A DNA stretch of 10,000 bases from Rheinheimera sp. (GTDB lineage: Bacteria > Pseudomonadota > Gammaproteobacteria > Enterobacterales > Alteromonadaceae): positions 1-10,000 of the forward strand of contig NZ_JAIWOI010000088.1 in assembly GCF_020217005.1 (NCBI RefSeq), read 5' to 3'. Positions 1 to 6,705 of this stretch are shown here, one piece after another; positions within the stretch are counted from its first letter, which is position 1; each line of letters starts with the position of its first letter. The translations under genes and the position numbers were made by a program. Below the pieces are notes generated by a model. It was not told the origin of the DNA. It ran no database searches and saw only the letters and a program-made list of their open reading frames with translations.

Positions 1-93
1 TGCGCCTTCCCGCCCCAATCACATAGTGAACTATGCTCCTGGGGTCGTGCTGACTTGTCGCCTCGCTGCAACGCCAATTACTTAGGGGAAATA
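1..93 (-). repeat. ERIC-like intergenic repeat, copy A (cut by the window edge)
   Basis: This is the distal three quarters of an ERIC-like (IRU) element. In the usual ERIC orientation it reads on the minus strand. It closely matches the complete copy at 5950-6077: both carry CGCCCCA, the palindromic core CATAGTGAACTATG, GGGG, TGTCGCCTC, CTGCAAC, CCAAT and ACTTAGGG in the same order. The core folds as CATAG (22-26), loop TGAA, CTATG (31-35), nested inside CCCC (13-16) and GGGG (41-44). The right end is degenerate, GGGGAAATA instead of GGGTATA, and runs straight into copy B. The left end lies outside the window. Assignment to the ERIC family is from memory of the consensus, not from an alignment program. 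Confidence 0.75.
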
Positions 94-157
94 AGTCGTA
101 CTTGACGCTGCAGCTTTGTTGACTGCGCCTTCCCGCCCCACTTACATAGGGAAAATA
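94..157 (-). repeat. ERIC-like repeat, copy B, internally deleted (64 bp)
   Basis: It begins with GTCGTACTTGACGCTGCAGC, as the complete copy does at 5957 (GTCGTACTTGAAGCTGGCAA). It continues through TTTGTTGACTGCG and then a 17-base stretch (124-140) identical to bases 1-17. The next bases, TTACATAGGGAAAATA, resemble both the palindromic core (ACATAGTGAA) and the distal end (ACTTAGGGGAA) of a full unit. About 60 bp of the unit, including most of the central palindrome, is missing. A deletion between these two similar short stretches explains the structure (inference). Confidence 0.65.
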
Positions 158-171
158 GGTTGTGTTTGACG
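158..171 (-). repeat. ERIC-like repeat, copy C, end fragment
   Basis: Only the first 14 bases of a further unit are recognisable (GGTTGTGTTTGACG). The B/C junction at 142-171 matches the A/B junction at 78-107 at 24 of 30 positions, 64 bp apart. This suggests that the units arose by tandem duplication. Beyond 171 the sequence turns A+T-rich and then enters the REP pair. Confidence 0.45.
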
Positions 172-174
172 TTT

Positions 175-202
175 AAAATAGACGGCGGGGATAGACCCCG
201 CC
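175..202 (-). terminator. Possible rho-independent terminator of the parE-TPR-parC operon
   Basis: In the direction of parC transcription, the second REP hairpin (stem 202-196 with 190-184, seven G-C pairs) is followed by GTCTATTTT. This is a GC-rich stem with a short, interrupted U-rich stretch. It is the only terminator-like structure downstream of parC in the window. The U tract is poor, so the hairpin may act on mRNA stability or rho-dependent ends instead. Confidence 0.35.
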
Positions 203-251
203 CCTACAATGAACAAATCTAATTACTGTAGGGGCGACCTTTATGGTCGCC
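184..251. repeat. Inverted pair of REP hairpins (REPIN/BIME-like element)
   Basis: Two arms of 25 bp (184-208 and 227-251) form an imperfect inverted repeat, 18 of 25 positions matching, around an 18-bp A+T-rich spacer. Each arm is itself a perfect 7-bp hairpin with a 5-nt loop: GGCGGGG-ATAGA-CCCCGCC at 184-202 and GGCGACC-TTTAT-GGTCGCC at 233-251. Reading outward, each hairpin is preceded by GTAG within TGTAGGGG, the classic foot of REP elements recognised by RAYT transposases (family knowledge). The stems differ between arms but stay fully paired, which argues for selection or mechanism acting on the fold. It lies 20 bp beyond the parC stop, so it would sit in the 3' end of the transcript. 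No RAYT gene is in the window. Confidence 0.75.
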
Positions 252-271
252 TGCAAAGCAAGCCCAAGGGT

Positions 272-2542
272 CTATTCCGAGGTATCGCCAGCCACTTCAC
301 CTGTAAGCAGCTCGTCAATCCGCTGCAAACCCCGGGGTAACTTGTTACCACGACGGCCACGTTCCCCTATGTAATGAGCTAAGTCGTCCACCTTGATGGT
401 CATTTTGCGTTTACCAGCTACTAAAGTCACAGCGGTAGCGGCAGGCACAACAGTCAGTAGTTTCAGGTACTCTTCGCGACTGGCGGCACGGGCTGATGGA
501 ATAGACAAAATCTTATTGCCTTTACCTTTGCTCAGCTGCGGCAAATCGGCCACAGGGAATACCAACATCCGGCCTTCGGTGCTGATGGCGACCACTAAGT
601 CCGTTTCCGGATTTTTGATCGGGATAGGCGGTAGTACTTTGGCACCGGTCGGCAAACTTAATACCGCTTTACCTGCTTTATTACGGCTGACTAAATCGGC
701 AAAAGTACCGACAAAACCATAACCAGCATCGCTGGCCAATAATAACTTCTGGCTGTCTTCGGCCATCAGGACATGCTCAAAAGTTTCACCTGCCACCAGC
801 GTAAAGCGGCCTGTCAGTGGCTCGCCCTGACCACGGGCTGAAGGAAGATCATGGGCTTCTGCGGCAAAGCTGCGCCCGGATGAGTCGATAAAAGCGGCGT
901 ATCTGTTGCTGCGACCCATAGCAGCAGCTTTAAAACCATCCCCTGCTTTGTATTGCAGGCTATTACCGTCGACATCATGGCCTTTGGCGCAACGCACCCA
1001 GCCTTTTTCCGACAGAACTACAGTCACAGCTTCGCTTGGCAGTAATTCTTTTTCGCTTAAAGCTTTTGCTTCTTCACGCTGCACTATGGGGCTTCTGCGG
1101 TTATCACCGTATTTTTCAGCATCGGCCAGCAGCTCTTCTCGGATCAGTTTGGTCAGCTTTTTCTCTGAACCTAAAATACCTTCTAAATAATCACGTTCTT
1201 TTTCCAGCTCAGCCTGTTCGCCACGGATTTTCATCTCTTCAAGCTTAGCTAAGTGACGTAATTTTAATTCCAGTATGGCTTCAGCCTGGCGTTCAGAAAT
1301 GCCAAAGTGCGACATCAATACAGGCTTTGGCTGGTCATTTTCACGGATGATTTTGATGACTTCATCAATGTTCAAAAAGGCAATTAATAAGCCTTCTAAT
1401 ACATGCAAACGATCCAGCACTTTATCTAAACGGAACTGCAGGCGACGACGCACTGTATCGCGGCGGAATAACAGCCATTCAGACAAGACTTCCAATAAGT
1501 TCTTCACTCGTGGCCGCTGATCCAGGCCCAGAATGTTCAAATTCACTCTATAGCTTTTTTCCAAATCCGTAGTGGCAAACAAATGTGCCATTAGCTGTTC
1601 CACGTCTATGCGGTTTGAACGTGGCACTATGACGATTCGGGTTGGGTTTTCGTGATCGGATTCATCGCGCAAGTCACTGACCATAGGCAGTTTTTTCGCG
1701 TTCATCTGAGCTGCTATCTGCTCCAGCACTTTTGAACCTGAGGTCTGGTGCGGCAACGCAGTGATGATAATGTCGCCGTCTTCCATCTGGTACAGAGCAC
1801 GCATTTTAATGCTGCCACGGCCTGTTTCATAAATAGCCTGTAGCTCATGCGCAGGGCTGATAATTTCTGCGTCAGTTGGATAATCGGGCCCCTGAATATA
1901 CTGCATTAAATCGGGTACTGTGGCTTTGGGGTTATCCAGCAAATAAGCTGTGGCATTAGCCACTTCACGGGCGTTGTGCGGTGGGATATCAGTCGCCATA
2001 CCTACGGCTATACCAGTGACGCCATTGAGCAGAATATGAGGTAAACGCGCTGGTAAAGTGCGGGGCTCTTCCATAGTGCCGTCAAAGTTTGGCACCCAAT
2101 CTACAGTGCCCTGTCCCAGCTCGTTCAGTAAGACTTCGCTAAAACGTGATAACTTGGCTTCGGTGTAACGCATAGCTGCAAAAGACTTTGGATCGTCCGG
2201 CGCACCCCAGTTACCCTGGCCATCCACCAGTGGATAGCGATAAGAAAACGGCTGCGCCATCAACACCATAGCTTCGTAACAGGCGCTGTCCCCGTGAGGG
2301 TGGAATTTACCTAAAACATCACCAACAGTACGGGCGGATTTTTTGTATTTTGCCAGATGAGATAAACCCAGCTCTGACATCGCATAAATAATACGACGCT
2401 GAACCGGTTTTAAACCGTCGCCTATAAAAGGCAAAGCCCGATCCATAATGACGTACATCGAATAATTCAGGTAGGCTTCTTCGGTGAAACGCCGCAGCGG
2501 CAGCTGCTCTGTCCCCTCGTTGGAAATCATAATATCTGTCAT
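272..2542 (-). CDS. parC: DNA topoisomerase IV subunit A (ParC)
   Basis: ParC is the DNA-breaking subunit of the A2B2 topoisomerase IV, which decatenates replicated chromosomes and relaxes supercoils in the cytoplasm. The product is 756 residues (E. coli ParC 752) and follows E. coli ParC closely through the N-terminal half. The winged-helix/CAP region carries the catalytic tyrosine in FAAMRY (Tyr126), the quinolone-resistance region reads [10 protein letters not shown] with Ser86 and Glu90 (E. coli Ser80 and Glu84, the sensitive type), and IGLDQRP-like and ILELKLRHL motifs follow. The beta-pinwheel C-terminal domain runs from about 505 to 745, ending in an E/D-rich tail. The ATG at 2542 is supported by GGAAG six bases upstream (2549-2553). 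The gene is last in a parE-TPR-parC operon, 12 bp after the TPR gene, with a TAG stop. No disruption is seen. Confidence 0.98.
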   Translation of the reverse strand: MTDIMISNEGTEQLPLRRFTEEAYLNYSMYVIMDRALPFIGDGLKPVQRRIIYAMSELGLSHLAKYKKSARTVGDVLGKFHPHGDSACYEAMVLMAQPFSYRYPLVDGQGNWGAPDDPKSFAAMRYTEAKLSRFSEVLLNELGQGTVDWVPNFDGTMEEPRTLPARLPHILLNGVTGIAVGMATDIPPHNAREVANATAYLLDNPKATVPDLMQYIQGPDYPTDAEIISPAHELQAIYETGRGSIKMRALYQMEDGDIIITALPHQTSGSKVLEQIAAQMNAKKLPMVSDLRDESDHENPTRIVIVPRSNRIDVEQLMAHLFATTDLEKSYRVNLNILGLDQRPRVKNLLEVLSEWLLFRRDTVRRRLQFRLDKVLDRLHVLEGLLIAFLNIDEVIKIIRENDQPKPVLMSHFGISERQAEAILELKLRHLAKLEEMKIRGEQAELEKERDYLEGILGSEKKLTKLIREELLADAEKYGDNRRSPIVQREEAKALSEKELLPSEAVTVVLSEKGWVRCAKGHDVDGNSLQYKAGDGFKAAAMGRSNRYAAFIDSSGRSFAAEAHDLPSARGQGEPLTGRFTLVAGETFEHVLMAEDSQKLLLASDAGYGFVGTFADLVSRNKAGKAVLSLPTGAKVLPPIPIKNPETDLVVAISTEGRMLVFPVADLPQLSKGKGNKILSIPSARAASREEYLKLLTVVPAATAVTLVAGKRKMTIKVDDLAHYIGERGRRGNKLPRGLQRIDELLTGEVAGDTSE

Positions 2543-2548
2543 TTTTAG

Positions 2549-2557
2549 CTTCCGTTA
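2549..2557 (-). promoter_or_regulatory. parC Shine-Dalgarno abutting the upstream stop codon
   Basis: GGAAG (2549-2553) lies six bases before the parC ATG and begins one base after the TAA stop (2555-2557) of the TPR gene. A ribosome ending translation of the TPR gene would cover the parC start site, so translational coupling is likely (inference). The site also fixes the parC start at 2542 rather than the in-frame ATG four codons later. Confidence 0.7.
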
Positions 2558-3988
2558 ACCCGCTTGATTCTGTTGTTTTTCAAGCGCTTTTGCCTGCAAC
2601 TGGGCCTGCATTTGCACTTTACGGCGCGCCAGTTGCCATAGCAGTAACACCAGCAAAACTAAACTGGTACAGCCAAAGAGCCCAATCCATAACCACTGGT
2701 TTTGTCTTTTGCGTTCGGCTTCCTGCAGGCGCAGCGCCTGTAATTCATTGTCTTTGGCCAGCAATTCGTTTTGAGCTTGCTGGCGCTGTGCATCAAAACC
2801 TAAGCGCAGTTTTTCGACTGACAGCTCATGCTCTTTATTGCGTAATTTGTGATAGCCATTAAAAAACTGATTCAGATCTTCGTAGGCCTTTTGATAGCGG
2901 CCCGAATCTGCTTCCAGCCTGGCCTTTAATTTCAGGATCCACAGCTGACTGGACTGATTGCTGCTGTTGTCCTCTTTACTTAAGCTTTGCTCAGCCTGAG
3001 CCAATTCCTGGCTGGCTAGAGAAATCTGTCCTAACTCGCGGTAAATCAGTGCTTTTTCATAGTGATGCATCGAGTTTTGGTAGGTCGACTGCAAACCGGG
3101 CAAATACTGTTCCGCTTTTTCTATGTAGGCTAAAGCGGCGTCCAGTTTATCGCTGTCTTTACTGGTAGACGCCAGACCCAGATAGGCAAAATACAAATTG
3201 GCCTGATCCTTTTGTGCTATCGCCAGTTGCAGTAACTGATCATAACTTTGCATCGCCTTGTCGTATTGCGCCAGGTAGCTGTAACTTCTGGCTAAATTGA
3301 ACAACACATCCATTTTGTCTTTTTGCCAGCCCAAGGCGTCATAACCGGCAATCGCCTTTTCCATAAAGTCGATGGCTTCTTTATCAAAACCCAGTCCAAC
3401 ATAAAGTAAGCCAAGCTCCGCATTCACATAAGCCAAAATTTCCGGATCCTTCAGTAGCACAGCTCTATCGTAGCTGCTTTTAAGCAACACCAAAGCATCC
3501 TGAGATTTATCTTCTATGCTGTAAATAGCGGCAATATTAATGTCGGCTTCAATATGCAGCTTTTCCGCTTTTAACTCTGCGGCCAAAGCTGAAGCCTGCA
3601 GATAGTAGTGCAAGGCTTGCTGATACTGAGTTTGCATCTCAAGGGCAAAACCTAAGTTATTCCAGAAATCTATAGTGGTTAAATCCCGGCGGTCACCCAA
3701 TAAAGCCAGACCACGTTCAGCCACTTCCTGCTGTTGCTGATGTCTTCCCAGGCTTTCATACACGTCGGCCAGCTGCAATAAGTACTGCACCTGCACCTCG
3801 CTGGACCAGTCACCGTAAGCGGCCTTTTGCTGTTCCAACAGCTGCAGCATTTGTTCTGGTTGCTGAGCTTTTTGTTGTTTTACCTGCAGCAGCCAGTCCG
3901 GCAGCAGTTCTTCTGCCTGCACGTCAGCGGCACAGCAAAGACTCAGGCCACACAAAAGGACCAAAGCACGCAGGTGTAATTGTTTCAT
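2555..3988 (-). CDS. Exported TPR-repeat protein with C-terminal membrane anchor, function unknown
   Basis: I do not recognise a named gene. The 477-residue product has a Sec signal peptide (residues 1-25: positive start, hydrophobic core, likely cleavage ADVQA/EE). There is no proper lipobox around the cysteines. A long helical repeat region of about 65-380 carries TPR-like signatures such as NLGFALEMQTQYQQALHYY, AELGLLYVGLGFDKEAIDF and NLARSYSYLAQYDKAMQSYD. A charged coiled coil follows (about 383-430), then one strong transmembrane helix (about 431-454) with RRK after it, and a 20-residue Q/K-rich cytoplasmic tail. The layout matches the sensor half of TPR-TM-GGDEF or TPR-TM-kinase proteins of related bacteria, but no output domain is present. 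The ATG at 3988 has AAAGGA six bases upstream. It lies 30 bp after parE and 12 bp before parC, so it is probably co-transcribed with them. Confidence 0.85.
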   Translation of the reverse strand: MKQLHLRALVLLCGLSLCCAADVQAEELLPDWLLQVKQQKAQQPEQMLQLLEQQKAAYGDWSSEVQVQYLLQLADVYESLGRHQQQQEVAERGLALLGDRRDLTTIDFWNNLGFALEMQTQYQQALHYYLQASALAAELKAEKLHIEADINIAAIYSIEDKSQDALVLLKSSYDRAVLLKDPEILAYVNAELGLLYVGLGFDKEAIDFMEKAIAGYDALGWQKDKMDVLFNLARSYSYLAQYDKAMQSYDQLLQLAIAQKDQANLYFAYLGLASTSKDSDKLDAALAYIEKAEQYLPGLQSTYQNSMHHYEKALIYRELGQISLASQELAQAEQSLSKEDNSSNQSSQLWILKLKARLEADSGRYQKAYEDLNQFFNGYHKLRNKEHELSVEKLRLGFDAQRQQAQNELLAKDNELQALRLQEAERKRQNQWLWIGLFGCTSLVLLVLLLWQLARRKVQMQAQLQAKALEKQQNQAG

Positions 3989-4018
3989 CTGTAATCCTTT
4001 GCTGAAACAGGCCGGAAG

Positions 4019-5914
4019 CTATACCGCTACTATAGCGCGGTCGCCTTTCATCTCCAGCCAATCTTTTCTGTCTGTTGCCCGCTTCTTCGCCAGCAACATA
4101 TCCATCATTTCCATGGTCTGCACTAAATCATCTATGGTGAGCTGTACTAAACGTCTGGTGTTTGGATCTATAGTGGTTTCGCGCAGTTGTAATGGGTTCA
4201 TTTCACCCAAGCCTTTAAAGCGCTGCACATTAATTTTGCTGCGTTTTTTCTCTGCTTCTAAGCGGTCCAGAATGCCTTTTTTCTCGTCTTCATCTAGTGC
4301 GTAAAATACTTCTTTGCCGCAGTCGATACGATACAAAGGCGGCATGGCGACATAGATATGACCGGCTTCCACCAGAGGGCGGAAATGGCGCATAAACAAA
4401 GCACAGAGCAAAGTGGCAATGTGTAAACCGTCTGAGTCGGCGTCGGCCAGAATACAAATTTTGCCATAACGCAGTTGGCTTAAGTCTGCTGAGTTCGGGT
4501 CCATGCCAATAGCAACCGAAATATCATGCACTTCCTGCGAGCCAAGAATTTGTTCAGACTCCACTTCCCAGGTATTCAGGATCTTACCGCGCAGCGGCAT
4601 GACCGCCTGAAACTCCCGATCCCGCGCTTGCTTGGCAGAACCGCCTGCAGAGTCCCCTTCGACAAAAAACAATTCAGTGCGGTTTAAATCCTGTGATGAA
4701 CAGTCGGACAACTTGCCTGGCAAAGCCGGACCTGCCGTGACTTTCTTACGGATAATTTTTTTGGCAGCACGCAAACGCTTTTGCGCGTTGTTGATACAAA
4801 ACTCAGCCAGTTGCTCAGCAATATCTGTATGTTCGTTCAGCCATAAACTAAAGGCGTCCTTCACCACACCGCTGATAAAAGCCACGGCCTGACGGGATGA
4901 CAGTTTCTCTTTAGTCTGACCGGCAAACTGAGGCTCCTGCATTTTTAACGACAGGATATAACTACAGCGATCCCAGACATCTTCCGGTGTTAATTTAATG
5001 CCTCGTGGCAACAAATTACGGAATTCACAAAAATCGCGCAGTGCTTCTAACAAGCCCTGACGTAAGCCATTGACATGGGTCCCGCCCTGAGCCGTTGGGA
5101 TCAGGTTGACATAACTTTCTGTCACCAACTCGCCACCTTCAGGTAACCAAAGCACAGCCCATTCAACAGCTTCGTGGCTGGCGCTTAAGCTGCCGACAAA
5201 AGGCTGCTCAGGCAAAGCAACCATGTCTTTGACGGCATCCATTAAGTAATCACGGATACCGGCCTGATAACACCATTGGTAACTCTGGTTGTTGACCTTG
5301 TCGTCAAATTTTATCGTCAGGCCCGGACACAATACAGCTTTGGCTTTGAGCACATGCAGCATGCGGCTGACTGAAAACCTGGGCGAGTCAAAATAGTCCG
5401 GCGCTGGCCAGAAACGCACTCGGGTACCTGTATTACGTTTACCTACAGTGCCGGTGATAGCCAGCTCAGACACTTTATTGCCATGCTCAAAAGCGATTTC
5501 ATAGACATTGCCATCCCGGCGCACTGCCACATCGACCCGACTAGACAGGGCGTTGACGACAGAAATACCCACACCGTGCAAACCGCCTGAGAACTGATAG
5601 TTTTTATTGGAGAATTTACCACCTGCATGCAGACGGCAGAGGATCAGTTCAACACCAGAAACCCCCTCTTCAGGGTGGATATCCACCGGCATACCACGAC
5701 CATTGTCTATGACTTCCAGCGACTGGTCTTCATGCAGGATCACATGCACTAAGTCGGCATGGCCGGCTAAAGCTTCATCGACGCTGTTATCTATAACTTC
5801 CTGCCCCAAATGGTTGGGGCGGGTGGTATCTGTATACATACCAGGACGGCGCTGCACTGGCTCCAGGCCTGTCAGCACCTCAATGGAATCGGCGTTGTAT
5901 TGCTGGTCTGTCAT
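4019..5914 (-). CDS. parE: DNA topoisomerase IV subunit B (ParE)
   Basis: ParE is the ATPase subunit of topoisomerase IV. ATP binding closes the N-gate and drives strand passage with ParC. The product is 631 residues (E. coli 630). The GHKL ATPase domain shows EVIDNSVDEALAG (39-51), DNGRGMP (70-76), GGLHGVG (110-116) and the QTKEKL switch-lysine loop (333-338). The TOPRIM domain shows EGDSAGG (419-425) and DADSDG (491-496), with RFKGLGEMNP at 565-574. The quinolone region is wild type as far as I can judge. The start was placed at the ATG at 5914 because MTDQQYNADSIEVLTGLEP aligns with the E. coli N-terminus. The frame stays open upstream to an ATG at 6010, but those 32 codons lie mostly inside a repeat element. 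The Shine-Dalgarno is weak (AAGTGA about 10 bases upstream). It is first of three genes with the TPR gene and parC. Confidence 0.98.
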   Translation of the reverse strand: MTDQQYNADSIEVLTGLEPVQRRPGMYTDTTRPNHLGQEVIDNSVDEALAGHADLVHVILHEDQSLEVIDNGRGMPVDIHPEEGVSGVELILCRLHAGGKFSNKNYQFSGGLHGVGISVVNALSSRVDVAVRRDGNVYEIAFEHGNKVSELAITGTVGKRNTGTRVRFWPAPDYFDSPRFSVSRMLHVLKAKAVLCPGLTIKFDDKVNNQSYQWCYQAGIRDYLMDAVKDMVALPEQPFVGSLSASHEAVEWAVLWLPEGGELVTESYVNLIPTAQGGTHVNGLRQGLLEALRDFCEFRNLLPRGIKLTPEDVWDRCSYILSLKMQEPQFAGQTKEKLSSRQAVAFISGVVKDAFSLWLNEHTDIAEQLAEFCINNAQKRLRAAKKIIRKKVTAGPALPGKLSDCSSQDLNRTELFFVEGDSAGGSAKQARDREFQAVMPLRGKILNTWEVESEQILGSQEVHDISVAIGMDPNSADLSQLRYGKICILADADSDGLHIATLLCALFMRHFRPLVEAGHIYVAMPPLYRIDCGKEVFYALDEDEKKGILDRLEAEKKRSKINVQRFKGLGEMNPLQLRETTIDPNTRRLVQLTIDDLVQTMEMMDMLLAKKRATDRKDWLEMKGDRAIVAV

Positions 5915-5947
5915 AGGGCAAACATCACTTCTCTGAATCACTCGTTT

Positions 5948-5976
5948 AATATCCCCGTCGTACTTGAAGCTGGCAA
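5948..5976 (-). promoter_or_regulatory. Candidate sigma-70 promoter for parE at the edge of the ERIC-like element
   Basis: On the minus strand TTGCCA (5976-5971, five of six matches to TTGACA) is followed after exactly 17 bases by GATATT (5953-5948, four of six to TATAAT). Initiation would fall near 5941, giving a leader of roughly 27 bases before the parE ATG at 5914. The -35 box is inside the ERIC-like repeat and the -10 box straddles its boundary. This is a consensus match only. Confidence 0.4.
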
Positions 5977-6077
5977 CTTTGTTGACTGCGAACTCTCGCC
6001 CCAGCCACATAGTGAACTATGCTTCCGGGGTTTGCTGCTCCTGTCGCCTCACTGCAACTCCAATCACTTAGGGTATA
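5950..6077 (-). repeat. Complete ERIC-like (IRU) intergenic repeat, 128 bp
   Basis: The element has inverted ends, TATCCCC at 5950 and GGGTATA ending at 6077, and reads in standard ERIC orientation on the minus strand. Its landmarks in that direction are ACCCTAAGTGATTGGAGTTG, GGCGACAGG, CCCCGG, the palindrome CATAGTTCACTATG, CTGGGG, then CAGCTTCAAGTACGACGGGG. The known enterobacterial ERIC consensus (about 127 bp) has the same order of blocks. The core can fold as CATAG (6008-6012), TGAA, CTATG (6017-6021), within CCCC (5999-6002) and GGGG (6027-6030). It sits between yqiA and parE, both transcribed in the same direction, so read-through mRNA would carry the folded element. Confidence 0.85.
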
Positions 6078-6135
6078 CATATCTGCTCTGTGCAGTTACT
6101 TCAAATGGGATAGAACTGTATTAACAAACAGTGTT

Positions 6136-6705
6136 TTACTCTAATTGGCAAAACTTGACAATAGCGGGCAGGCAATTGGCATAGCCCTGATAACTGTGAT
6201 CGCCACCAGGTTGCACATCCACTGTACAACCTGCATAAAACTGCAGCGCTTTGCGGTAATCCAGCACTTCATCCCCTTGCTGCAACAGCACCAGATACCG
6301 GTCTAAAGCTGAAGGCTTGCACTCAAGTTCAGCTAGCAGCGGCATATGCTGCGCTTCAACTTTAAAATCCTGTTTCAGCACCGGATGATGATAAGTTCCC
6401 AAATGCTGACTTAATAGCTCATAAGGGGCCACAGCTGGATTAATCAGGGCGGCATAACAGCCGGTTTTTTCGGCCAGATAAGTGCCTAAAAAGCCCCCCA
6501 AAGAACTGCCAATCACCGCATCAGGACGACGGCCATTCAGTGCCGTTTCTATAGCAAGGAGAGCTGGTTTTGGTGTGTAAGGCAAATCCGGCAGCAGCAG
6601 CTCAACTTCGGGCAGATGCTGCTGAAAAAAAGCTTTGGTGATCAAGGCCTTTTCGGATAAAGATGAGCTGGCAAAGCCATGTAAGTAGACTACAAGTTTA
6701 GACAT
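6136..6705 (-). CDS. yqiA: YqiA-type alpha/beta-hydrolase esterase
   Basis: This is a small cytoplasmic alpha/beta-hydrolase. E. coli YqiA (193 residues) hydrolyses short-chain acyl esters in vitro and its physiological substrate is not settled. The product is 189 residues with the family's features: N-terminal VVYLHGF (the oxyanion-side HGF, 5-11), the nucleophile elbow GSSLGG (Ser68), NPAVAPYELL (89-98), GDEVLDYR (acid Asp145, 144-151) and GGDHSYQG (His170). All three catalytic residues are present. The ATG at 6705 abuts the cpdA stop (TAAATG), and GGAAGG just upstream lies in the last codons of cpdA, so translation is probably coupled. It is last of the nudF-yqiB-cpdA-yqiA cluster. In E. 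coli the same gene also precedes parE, but here an ERIC-like repeat lies between them. Confidence 0.93.
   Translation of the reverse strand: MSKLVVYLHGFASSSLSEKALITKAFFQQHLPEVELLLPDLPYTPKPALLAIETALNGRRPDAVIGSSLGGFLGTYLAEKTGCYAALINPAVAPYELLSQHLGTYHHPVLKQDFKVEAQHMPLLAELECKPSALDRYLVLLQQGDEVLDYRKALQFYAGCTVDVQPGGDHSYQGYANCLPAIVKFCQLE

Noticed and set aside
1..271. Insertion sequence, CRISPR array or attachment site in the repeat-rich end.
   Set aside because: There is no transposase or integrase coding, no regular repeat-spacer pattern, and the repeats are explained by ERIC-like and REP families.
393..1520. Several plus-strand reading frames of 70-109 codons inside parC.
   Set aside because: They are antisense to a clearly conserved gene, have no recognisable domains and fit shadow frames of a high-coding-density region.
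2288..2304. Possible quinolone-resistance substitutions in ParC and ParE.
   Set aside because: The key ParC positions (Ser86, Glu90) match the sensitive E. coli residues, and the ParE TOPRIM region shows no change I can recognise as resistant.
5443..6124. Reading frames of 61-109 codons on both strands over the parE N-terminus and the ERIC-like element.
   Set aside because: They overlap conserved ParE coding sequence or consist largely of repeat sequence, with no protein family resemblance.
6115..6132. ACTGT / ACAGT hairpin just past the yqiA stop as a terminator.
   Set aside because: The stem is only five A/T-containing pairs with an 8-base loop and no U tract in the yqiA direction.
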